In this document: positions 7,950 to 14,191 of the stretch, piece after piece
Layout: every line of letters begins with the position of its first letter
Position numbering within the stretch: position 1 is the stretch's first letter
Source: Candidatus Puniceispirillum sp.
Lineage (GTDB): Bacteria; Pseudomonadota; Alphaproteobacteria; Puniceispirillales; Puniceispirillaceae
Reading direction: 5' to 3'
NCBI GenBank assembly: GCA_016778825.1
Contig: JADHOU010000015.1
Location: 1-14,191 of the forward strand
DNA: 14,191 nt
Notes under the pieces: generated by a model
Told to the model about the DNA's origin: nothing
Database searches by the model: none
The model's input: only the letters and a program-made list of their open reading frames with translations
Position numbers and translations under genes: made by a program

Positions 7950-7998
7950 GATCATTTCTCATTTGGTGTTGGGCCGGCCATTAACAAGCCACAAAAGA

Positions 7999-9507
7999 CT
8001 AGTCATAAATCACTTCGGCACTGCAATTTGCCGATGCTGCAAAATCAACGAACCGGCGTTGGCAATGCGAATCAAACAGGCCGCGCACCGATGGATCAAT
8101 ATGCAACTGCATCACATCTGGCTGGCATTCAAGCCGGATATTTTTCAGAGATTCGCATGTTCCGGCACTGAAGATCAGCGCAAAGCGCAAGGCAAGCCCA
8201 ACGGTCAACGCCTCGGCCCGCCGTTTTGCGCGAAGCAGGCTATCCATTTCTTCAGGATGCGGCTTGTTCTGCTTTAGCCCAACATAGCGGTGATACAGCA
8301 CCATCGCCAACCAGATACGTTCCTTATGCGTCATGCAATTCACTGGCAGACCAAGCACCCGCCGTGCGGCAAGATCACCGCGCATATCGCTATGTTCATG
8401 CCAACACATATCAGCAAGATTACAGGCCACATCAAGCAACCGCGCAAAGCCAGGTTTGCGGCCAATGGTCAAGGGCTGCAAAAACTGTTTCAGCGCATCC
8501 GACACACCAACAAACCGGCCGCCAGCTCCAGCAATTTCCTGACTGATCGCCACCAGAAAATCGGCTCTTTGGGTTTCGTTCAACTCATTGATGGCAACAA
8601 CACCATCCCGAATGCTGGTGCCGCTGACAATTACCCGACGCACCGCCGCAATATCAACCAGCGCCCGAATGATTTTTGCCGCCATCGGCATGGTGCGTTG
8701 CCGCGCCATCGGCACACCGTCAAGCGCTGAGTCGGGCTGGATAAAATCATCGCATAGCGTCATCACCATCTCGCTACTGATCTTGAGACCATGAAGCACC
8801 GGCAGGGGATAATCCTCGCGTCCAATAAAAGCCAATCCGAGCGCTCTAAAACTACCACCAACGCCGAATAGCTGCTTGGCGGCAAAGCTTTTGATCCAGC
8901 CAATTTGCGTGAATGCTGCGATGATTTCGGCCTCATCGGCATTTGATAAATGGCCATAATTCAAACTGACCGAATGCCGAATCTCGCCTTTTTTCAGTGC
9001 CACAATTTCGATGCTGCCACCGCCAAGATCGGCGACCAACCCACTCGCCTCAGGCACATTCAAGGTCAGGCCACGCGCCACATGGGTTGCTTCTTCTTGT
9101 TGCGACAAAACCTGAATCGGCTGGCCAAGAATAATCTCGGCAGGACGGCGAAATTCATCACCATTGCCAGCCCGTCGAACCGCCGCGGTTGCTACCGGAT
9201 AACAGCTATCAACCTTCATCGCACGAATGATAGCGGCAAACCGCGCCAAGGTTTCAAGAGCAACCGCAATACGGTCACTGGCAAGCATGCCGGTTTCATC
9301 AAGCCCCGCACCAAGCCGGCAATTTGATCGTTCGTCAAATAATGGTGCCGGATAAGCACCATTCTTGCCATAGATCACTAATCGAACCGAGTTAGAACCA
9401 ATATCAATCACCGCAATGCGCGCGGTTGGTGGCACAGCATCTTGATAGGCTAAATGCGACAGCCGTTCGGCAACAGTCATGGGCAATTGATTTGCAGAAG
9501 AGCTCAT
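7999..9507 (-). CDS. ppx: Exopolyphosphatase, Ppx/GppA family
   Basis: 502-residue protein of the Ppx/GppA phosphatase family, in the long-form size range of E. coli PPX and GppA. It has an ASKHA (actin-like) fold: phosphate-1 loop AVIDIGSNSVRLVIY (32-46), the catalytic-glutamate region VLSQQEEATHVARG (E139/E140), and phosphate-2 loop VADLGGGSIEIVAL (159-172). A C-terminal helical, HD-like part (about 340-502) contains LLDVACNLADMCW. Members cleave terminal phosphate from polyphosphate, and some hydrolyse pppGpp. Here exopolyphosphatase is favoured because the gene starts 18 nt after ppk, the classic ppk-ppx pairing. The sequence alone cannot exclude GppA activity. It is cytoplasmic, with no signal or membrane segment. 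GAAG lies near the ATG at 9507. Confidence 0.92.
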   Translation of the reverse strand: MSSSANQLPMTVAERLSHLAYQDAVPPTARIAVIDIGSNSVRLVIYGKNGAYPAPLFDERSNCRLGAGLDETGMLASDRIAVALETLARFAAIIRAMKVDSCYPVATAAVRRAGNGDEFRRPAEIILGQPIQVLSQQEEATHVARGLTLNVPEASGLVADLGGGSIEIVALKKGEIRHSVSLNYGHLSNADEAEIIAAFTQIGWIKSFAAKQLFGVGGSFRALGLAFIGREDYPLPVLHGLKISSEMVMTLCDDFIQPDSALDGVPMARQRTMPMAAKIIRALVDIAAVRRVIVSGTSIRDGVVAINELNETQRADFLVAISQEIAGAGGRFVGVSDALKQFLQPLTIGRKPGFARLLDVACNLADMCWHEHSDMRGDLAARRVLGLPVNCMTHKERIWLAMVLYHRYVGLKQNKPHPEEMDSLLRAKRRAEALTVGLALRFALIFSAGTCESLKNIRLECQPDVMQLHIDPSVRGLFDSHCQRRFVDFAASANCSAEVIYD

Positions 9508-9525
9508 TGCTTCGGTCTCAATTCC

Positions 9526-11667
9526 CTAACCATTATCCTGCGTGGCTGCCAAACTGCCAAGCCCGGACAGGCTGGGGTTTGACATGAAATATTCATGGCA
9601 TGAGAAACTCGTCTCATCGGTTTGAGGATGCACATAACTTCCATCAGGCTGCAAGTACCAAGCGTTTTTTTCATCACGGAGATGCGCCACCATAATTTGA
9701 TGGAGAACCTGTTTGCGAATCGTTGGATTTTCCAGCCACATAAAACACTCAACACGGCGCCGCAAATTACGCGGCATCAAATCAGCCGATGAAATCATCA
9801 CGGTATTTTTGTCAGATAGAAATTCACCGCCATTGGCAAAAACATAAATCCGCCCATGTTCGAGAAACCGGCCAATGATTGACCGAACCGTAATGGTTTC
9901 CGACAGGCCAGCCACACCCGGCCGCAAACAGCAAATACCACGCGCCACAATTTCAATCGGCACGCCTGCCTGCGAAGCTTCATACAGCAATTCGATCAAG
10001 CGATGATCAACAAGCGAATTGCATTTCAGCCAGACACCCGAGGGAAGACCATTTTTACAATTTTCGATCTCGGCACGAATCATAAGTTTTAATTGGGGCG
10101 TTGATTGATGCGGCGAAATAAAGCTGCGTTTCAATTTATCTGGCTGCACATGACTTGTCAGATATTTGAAAATTTCATAGGCGTCGCGCCCCACATCCTT
10201 GTCACAAGTGAAATAGGACAGATCCGTATAGATGCCAGCGGTGATCGGGTGGTAATTGCCAGTGCCGACATGCGTATAAGATACCAGCTTGCCATGCTCA
10301 CGCCGCACAACAAGCGACATTTTGAGATGGATTTTCAGATCAGTCAGGCCATAGGCAACCTGCACACCAGCGCGGCCAAGCGCCCGCGCCAATTGAATAT
10401 TATTGCGCTCGTCAAACCGTGCCTTTAATTCAATCACGGCCGTAACCGTCTTGCCATTTTCGGCCGCTTGGATCAGCGCCTTTACAATTGGTGAATTTGA
10501 CGTGGTTCGATACAGTGTCTGGCGAATTGCCAAAACATCAGGATCGGTTGCAGCCTGCTGGAGATAGCGCACCACCACTTCAAAACTCTCATAAGGATGA
10601 TGAACGATAATATCCTTATTGCGGATCGCGGCAAAGCAATCACCATTGAAATCCCTGATCCGCTGGGGAAAGCGCGGCGCAAAAGCCGGAAATAGCAAAT
10701 GTTTGGGAATGTAATCCAGCAATTCAGAAAAATTATTCAACGCCACTGGCCCATCGGTATTAAAGAAATTATTTTCACCAATACCCATTGCCGATTTCAG
10801 CAAACGCCGGATTGGTTTTGGCGCATCTTTTGACAGGGTTAATAAAACCACATTGCCACGTTGGCGCGCCCGAAGCGCAGTTTCAAATTCATGAATCAGG
10901 TCATTCGCCTCATCATCAATTTCGATTTCAGAGTCACGCAAAATGCTGAACATCGCTGCCGACACAAGCCGATGACGCGGATAGATTTTGACAATGCTGG
11001 CGCGAATCACCGCCTCGACCAGAAGTAGCCGCAACCCATCACCGGGCAATTTGACAAAACGCGGCAAATTCGCCGGTAGCAAAATCACACTTTGCATCGG
11101 CTTGCTGTCCGGGCTGGTCAATTCCAGCATCATGCCCTTGCCGTCATTATGGAAGAACGGAAAAGGGTGAGATGGGTCAAGCGTTGTCGGGGTGATCAAT
11201 GGCAGAACATTATCAATGAACCAATCTTCAAGCCAAAGCCGGTCTTGCTCATCATCGGGTATATCCGACAAAACATGGATATTTTGATCGCGAAGACAGC
11301 CAATCAATTCAGGCAAAACCTGATTTTGGCGCGCCATCAATTTAGCACTTCGCGCCATGATCTGCGTCAGCAATTGATCGATATCAACATCATCTTTTGG
11401 CAACCGCTTGAAACCGCGATCCACAAGCTGGCGAAGACCGGCAACGCGCACCATGAAAAATTCATTCAGATTATCTGCCGAAATGGCTAGAAACCGAATG
11501 CGTTCTCCAAGCGGTTTATCGTCATCCTCGGCCAAAGACAGAACACGCTCATTAAATGCAAGCCAGCTTAGCTCGCGGTTAAAAAAGCTCTCATCTTCGG
11601 TTGACCCGTCAAGGATCGGATCGGTTTTTTTGCTTTTCATCTCATTACATTTCTGGTGGGCGGACAT
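9526..11667 (-). CDS. ppk: Polyphosphate kinase Ppk1
   Basis: Polyphosphate kinase 1 of 713 aa, reversibly transferring the ATP gamma-phosphate to polyphosphate. Domains appear in the family order: N domain starting FFNRELSWLAFNERVL (28-43), head domain (about 130-330), and two phospholipase-D-like catalytic domains. The autophosphorylated histidine is H466 in SYTHVGTGNYHP, and the second catalytic histidine is H604 in FLEHGRIYVF. Also typical are LKARFDERNNI and the ending SSADLMPRNLRRRVE. It begins the ppk-ppx-phoR run, with a Pho box just upstream. The ATG at 11667 lies only about 8 nt after the predicted -10, so translation would be nearly leaderless. An ATG at 11640 (704 aa) is an attractive alternative and keeps all conserved sequence. 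Confidence 0.95.
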   Translation of the reverse strand: MSAHQKCNEMKSKKTDPILDGSTEDESFFNRELSWLAFNERVLSLAEDDDKPLGERIRFLAISADNLNEFFMVRVAGLRQLVDRGFKRLPKDDVDIDQLLTQIMARSAKLMARQNQVLPELIGCLRDQNIHVLSDIPDDEQDRLWLEDWFIDNVLPLITPTTLDPSHPFPFFHNDGKGMMLELTSPDSKPMQSVILLPANLPRFVKLPGDGLRLLLVEAVIRASIVKIYPRHRLVSAAMFSILRDSEIEIDDEANDLIHEFETALRARQRGNVVLLTLSKDAPKPIRRLLKSAMGIGENNFFNTDGPVALNNFSELLDYIPKHLLFPAFAPRFPQRIRDFNGDCFAAIRNKDIIVHHPYESFEVVVRYLQQAATDPDVLAIRQTLYRTTSNSPIVKALIQAAENGKTVTAVIELKARFDERNNIQLARALGRAGVQVAYGLTDLKIHLKMSLVVRREHGKLVSYTHVGTGNYHPITAGIYTDLSYFTCDKDVGRDAYEIFKYLTSHVQPDKLKRSFISPHQSTPQLKLMIRAEIENCKNGLPSGVWLKCNSLVDHRLIELLYEASQAGVPIEIVARGICCLRPGVAGLSETITVRSIIGRFLEHGRIYVFANGGEFLSDKNTVMISSADLMPRNLRRRVECFMWLENPTIRKQVLHQIMVAHLRDEKNAWYLQPDGSYVHPQTDETSFSCHEYFMSNPSLSGLGSLAATQDNG

Positions 11668-11675
11668 CTGACCAT

Positions 11676-11709
11676 ATCATGCTGCTGAATTGTTATAGAA
11701 ATATGACAA
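11676..11709 (-). promoter_or_regulatory. Pho box and -10 of the ppk promoter
   Basis: On the minus strand TTGTCAT and CTATAAC (11709-11692) flank the A/T-only spacer ATTT. They match the PhoB half-sites CTGTCAT and CTGTCAC at 6/7 and 5/7. After exactly 10 nt comes CATGAT (11681-11676), 4/6 to TATAAT. The 7+4+7 then 10 then -10 layout is the same as ahead of pstS, so PhoB activation of ppk-ppx-phoR is likely. The site lies between the cueR-like stop and the ppk start. Confidence 0.65.
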
Positions 11710-11748
11710 AAGCCAAACTTCAAATATTTTCTTGGTTGTATTGTGCCA

Positions 11749-12153
11749 TCACTGAACCGTCAAACCGCTGGCAAGATTGCCAATAATCGGGCAATCAGGG
11801 CGTGAATCGCCACGACAGTTTCGGGCTAAATGGCTTAATTCGTCACGCAATTCCTGCAATTCACCAAGCTTGCGATCAATTTCAGCAATTTTCTCAAGGG
11901 TGATTCGCTTGACCTCGGCACTCGGCCGCTGGTCATCTTCATAAAGGCTGAGAAGATCACGGCATTGCTCGATCGAAAAGCTATAGCGGCGTGCCCGCCC
12001 AATAAATCCCAGCTTGGCAATGTCTGATTCGGCATAAAGCCGGTATCCAGCTGCCGATCGGCCCGCCGGTGTCACAAGTCCGATATCGGCGTAATAGCGA
12101 ACGGTTTTCACCGTTAAAGCCGCGCACCGTGCCGCATCACTGATTTTATACAT
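11749..12153 (-). CDS. cueR: MerR-family copper-responsive regulator, CueR/HmrR type
   Basis: 134-residue MerR regulator. The N-terminal winged helix (about 2-70) reads ISDAARCAALTVKTVRYYADIGLVTP and GYRLYAESDIAKLGFI. A long dimerisation helix follows (about 80-110). The C-terminal metal loop has C113 and C121 in NCRGDSRPDCPII, the same C-x7-C spacing and DCPII ending as E. coli CueR. A serine (S78 in RPSAEVK) sits where monovalent-metal sensors have Ser and divalent sensors have Cys. This supports sensing of Cu(I), possibly also Ag(I) or Au(I). The ATG at 12153 has AGAGG about 5 nt upstream. No copper pump or chaperone is adjacent, so its targets are elsewhere. It sits alone between glk and ppk; function follows from the family. 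Confidence 0.85.
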   Translation of the reverse strand: MYKISDAARCAALTVKTVRYYADIGLVTPAGRSAAGYRLYAESDIAKLGFIGRARRYSFSIEQCRDLLSLYEDDQRPSAEVKRITLEKIAEIDRKLGELQELRDELSHLARNCRGDSRPDCPIIGNLASGLTVQ

Positions 12154-12225
12154 GATCGCCTCTGTTTTGGTTTATCGCATTGCCGCCGATCGCCAAAAGG
12201 CCAGGCCTTCTTTTGACAAGCCCAT

Positions 12226-12244
12226 CCTTCCTGTTAAAAGAAGG
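12226..12244. promoter_or_regulatory. Possible CueR-type operator dyad
   Basis: CCTTC (12226-12230) and GAAGG (12240-12244) are separated by 9 nt, the spacing of the CCTTC-N9-GAAGG core in the CueR operator of E. coli copA. A perfect TATAAT lies at 12250-12255 on the + strand, 5 nt beyond the dyad, somewhat further than in copA, and no good -35 is aligned. It is 72 nt upstream of the cueR-like start, so it may serve autoregulation or a rightward transcript. Confidence 0.4.
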
Positions 12245-12342
12245 TTAGATATAATCTAGGGAGTTGGGTCAGGCATGGCAAGCGTGCCATCAAAAAGCAA
12301 CGCAATCTAATTGGCAGATTTGGCTTAAATCACCGATTTGCG

Positions 12343-13314
12343 TTAGACTAGGGTGATACGCCGCGCCAGATAGCGATTATCAATTGCCGCCGCTGCACCG
12401 CGCAATCCGGCAAGCGGATCAATCGACAGATAAATTGGCAATGCATGAAGATAAGACCGGCGGCGACCATGATCGTCAAACCGGTCAATAAGCCCGCTAT
12501 CGCCAAGAAGCGCCGATAATTTACCAGCAATACCGCCAGCAATCACCACGCCGGCACGCGCGCCAAGGCTGAGTGCCGCATTCGCTGCAACGGTACCAAG
12601 ACTTTGCAGCATCAATCGCACCGCCGACAAAGCTGGCGCATCACCAGCAAGTGCCAGAGCGCCAATGTCCGGCGCTGATTTGTGCTCACCTGTCTGGCAG
12701 TGATAAATCGTTTCAAGGCCGGGCCCGCTGACAATCCGTTCAGCCGAAACATGGCCGAATTCTTTTGCCAGATGCGCCAGAACCATATCTTCGGCAGGGT
12801 TGCGCGGGGCATAGCTCACATGACCACCCTCGCTTTCGATCACCTGAACATCATCACCGGCAGGTACCAGCGCCGCCACCCCAAGACCGGTTCCAGGGCC
12901 AATCACAAGCAAAGGCGTGGTTTGATCAGCCGTTCCATCACGCAAAATCTGCCGGTGGTTTGCCCGCATTGATCTATTATTTTGCAACAGATCACGATGC
13001 GCCATTGCCTGCGCGGTAAAATCATTGATCAGCAAATAGGCACGAAGATTCATCGCCGCCGCCAGCTTGCCTGCATCAAATTGCCAATGATTATTGGTGA
13101 TATCGACCTCTACGCCATTTACCGGGCCGGCAACCGCCAGACAAAGCATATCGATATCAAGCTGATGTTTGGCGCAATAACCGGCAAACGCATCTTCGGT
13201 TGTGGCAAAGTCAGCACAGGCCATAATGGCCAGATCGCAAAGCGCAGGATCATCACCATGTTGATGCGCCAACCGCAGCGATGTGCCGCCAATATCAGCG
13301 ATAAGCCGTCTCAT
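12343..13314 (-). CDS. glk: Glucokinase, bacterial Glk family
   Basis: 323-residue cytoplasmic kinase forming glucose 6-phosphate from glucose and ATP, near the 321 aa of E. coli Glk. Motifs in order are the phosphate loop ADIGGTSLRLA (6-16), DITNNHW (71-77), the catalytic aspartate D98 in LLINDFTAQAMA, the second phosphate loop VIGPGTGLGVAAL (137-149), sugar-binding ESEGGHVSYAP (160-170), ERIVSGPGLETIY (192-204), and the adenosine motif VIAGGIAG. It lacks the zinc-binding cysteine cluster of ROK kinases. The start ATG at 13314 overlaps the stop of the upstream isomerase gene as ATGA, indicating coupled translation. It probably feeds glucose into the Entner-Doudoroff pathway, inferred from lineage rather than seen. 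No terminator is visible after its stop. Confidence 0.92.
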   Translation of the reverse strand: MRRLIADIGGTSLRLAHQHGDDPALCDLAIMACADFATTEDAFAGYCAKHQLDIDMLCLAVAGPVNGVEVDITNNHWQFDAGKLAAAMNLRAYLLINDFTAQAMAHRDLLQNNRSMRANHRQILRDGTADQTTPLLVIGPGTGLGVAALVPAGDDVQVIESEGGHVSYAPRNPAEDMVLAHLAKEFGHVSAERIVSGPGLETIYHCQTGEHKSAPDIGALALAGDAPALSAVRLMLQSLGTVAANAALSLGARAGVVIAGGIAGKLSALLGDSGLIDRFDDHGRRRSYLHALPIYLSIDPLAGLRGAAAAIDNRYLARRITLV

Positions 13315-14090
13315 TTCTGCCAGCCTTTTGCCGTTTCAAGCCAGCCAAGTCCGGCCTCGGTTGACTGTGCCGGACGATATTCGGCACCGATAAAACCGTC
13401 ATAGCCTGCCGCATCAAGCGCCAGCAAAATATCCTTATAGGCAAGTTCGCCATGATCCGGCTCGGCGCGGTCGGGTACAGCGGCGATTTGGATATGGCCG
13501 ATAAAATCCAGATTGGCCTCAATCCGGCGGATTAAATCGCCTTGCATGATCTGGATATGATAGCAATCAAACATCAATTTGATATTGCCAAGCCCAACCT
13601 GTTTGACCGTGGCAACACCAGCTTCGACTGTTGAAAGATGATAATTGGCAACATCACGCTGATTGATCGGTTCAATTAAAACCGTCATATCATGGCGCGC
13701 AGCAGCAGCACCAGCATAGGCAAGCGCATCGCAATAGGCGGTTTCAGCCGCAACATCGCCATCGGTTCGCCCCGCCATCACATGAACCGACTCTGCGCCA
13801 ATCGCGGCAGCATAATTAACCGCCTCGTCAATATAACGCCGTGCCTCATCTTCGCGCCCAACACAGGCGGCAAGGCCAAAATCGCCAGCATCGACATTGC
13901 CGCGCCGCGTATTCAGCCCCAGCATTGGCAATTTTGTTGCTGTTAACGCCGCCAGAATTTCAGTTGACGGTACGTCAAAAGGCCAATGACATTCGACCGC
14001 GTCAAATCCGGCCTTTGCCGCGGCCATAATGGCGGCTGGCAGCGGCAGTTCAGTCCATAAAAACCCAAGATTGGCAGAAAATCGCAACAT
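13311..14090 (-). CDS. hyi: Hydroxypyruvate isomerase-like TIM-barrel protein
   Basis: 259-residue sugar isomerase-like TIM barrel, the size of Hyi and OtnI. It begins MLRFSANLGFLWTELPL, the family's usual opening. Likely metal ligands and catalytic residues are in place: E140 in VLIEPINQRD, D175 and H178 in LMFDCYHIQIMQGD, Q201 in GHIQIAAVPDRAEP, and E237 in FIGAEYRP. Family members interconvert hydroxypyruvate and tartronate semialdehyde (Hyi) or act on 2-oxo-tetronates (OtnI); sequence reading alone does not separate these. The ATG at 14090 has a strong AGGAG 5 nt upstream. It overlaps glk by 4 nt, so the two are made together, suggesting a role in sugar or sugar-acid use. Further upstream genes of the operon, if any, are outside the window. 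The symbol is tentative. Confidence 0.85.
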   Translation of the reverse strand: MLRFSANLGFLWTELPLPAAIMAAAKAGFDAVECHWPFDVPSTEILAALTATKLPMLGLNTRRGNVDAGDFGLAACVGREDEARRYIDEAVNYAAAIGAESVHVMAGRTDGDVAAETAYCDALAYAGAAAARHDMTVLIEPINQRDVANYHLSTVEAGVATVKQVGLGNIKLMFDCYHIQIMQGDLIRRIEANLDFIGHIQIAAVPDRAEPDHGELAYKDILLALDAAGYDGFIGAEYRPAQSTEAGLGWLETAKGWQK

Positions 14091-14191
14091 AACAGCTCCT
14101 CAAAAGACCGGCCAAGAATGCCGCTTTTACCGGTGTAAATCAATCAATCTGGCCTGTCTGATCGGCCAAACGGTGGAAAATCAGAATATAA

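Noticed and set aside
7965..7980. GGCCGGCC palindrome between ppx and phoR as a terminator
   Set aside because: The palindrome has no loop, no T-run follows, and the gap is only about 49 nt inside an apparent operon.
12275..12290. Inverted repeat ATGGCA-AGCG-TGCCAT as a glk terminator
   Set aside because: In the direction of glk transcription no T-run follows the stem; the T-rich bases come before it.
12275..12310. 11-codon + strand frame after the TATAAT at 12250
   Set aside because: Too short to judge as a gene, no recognised leader-peptide pattern, and it coincides with a 6-bp inverted repeat; mentioned only as context for the orphan dyad.

Overview
The window is about 14.2 kb, and every recognisable gene is on the minus strand, so transcription runs from high to low coordinates. 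It looks like a chromosomal segment of an alphaproteobacterium. The evidence is the long PstC (471 aa) and PstA (439 aa) permeases with extra N-terminal regions, a ppk-ppx pair joined to phoR and the pst genes, a CueR-type regulator, and an intermediate base composition judged by eye. A marine SAR116-like lineage is possible, but that is only an impression; no rRNA gene or other marker settles it.

Layout in order of transcription. A two-gene sugar module, hyi-like (14090-13311) and glk (13314-12343), overlaps by ATGA and is probably translationally coupled. A 189-bp spacer with a dyad resembling a CueR operator leads to a cueR-like MerR gene (12153-11749). Then come ppk (from 11667), ppx (from 9507) and phoR, closely spaced and probably one transcript. 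The cluster pstS-pstC-pstA-pstB-phoU-phoB (6711-538) follows. The left edge holds the 5' part of an unrecognised gene (396 to beyond the window).

The core is an almost complete phosphate island. PstSCAB imports phosphate at high affinity, PhoU links the transporter to the sensor, PhoR and PhoB form the two-component system, and Ppk and Ppx make and degrade polyphosphate. Two promoters can be read in the same geometry: a two-repeat Pho box (7+4+7) followed 10 nt later by a -10 hexamer, one ahead of pstS (6768-6801) and one ahead of ppk (11676-11709). This predicts that transport and polyphosphate storage are both switched on by PhoB. A 12-bp hairpin with a T-rich tail between pstS and pstC probably lowers expression of the permease genes relative to the binding protein. 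A 9-bp hairpin sits near the predicted 5' end of the pstS mRNA.

The main oddities are a PhoR with no visible membrane segment, the predicted ppk start lying almost at its transcription start, and an orphan CueR-like dyad with no copper gene beside it. No rRNA, tRNA, mobile element, CRISPR array or long repeat was seen. No gene-free stretch exceeds 300 bases; the longest are 5489-5688, 12154-12342, 6712-6887 and 397-537. I found no convincing wholly new system: this is a conserved phosphate locus with some unusual regulatory and domain details.
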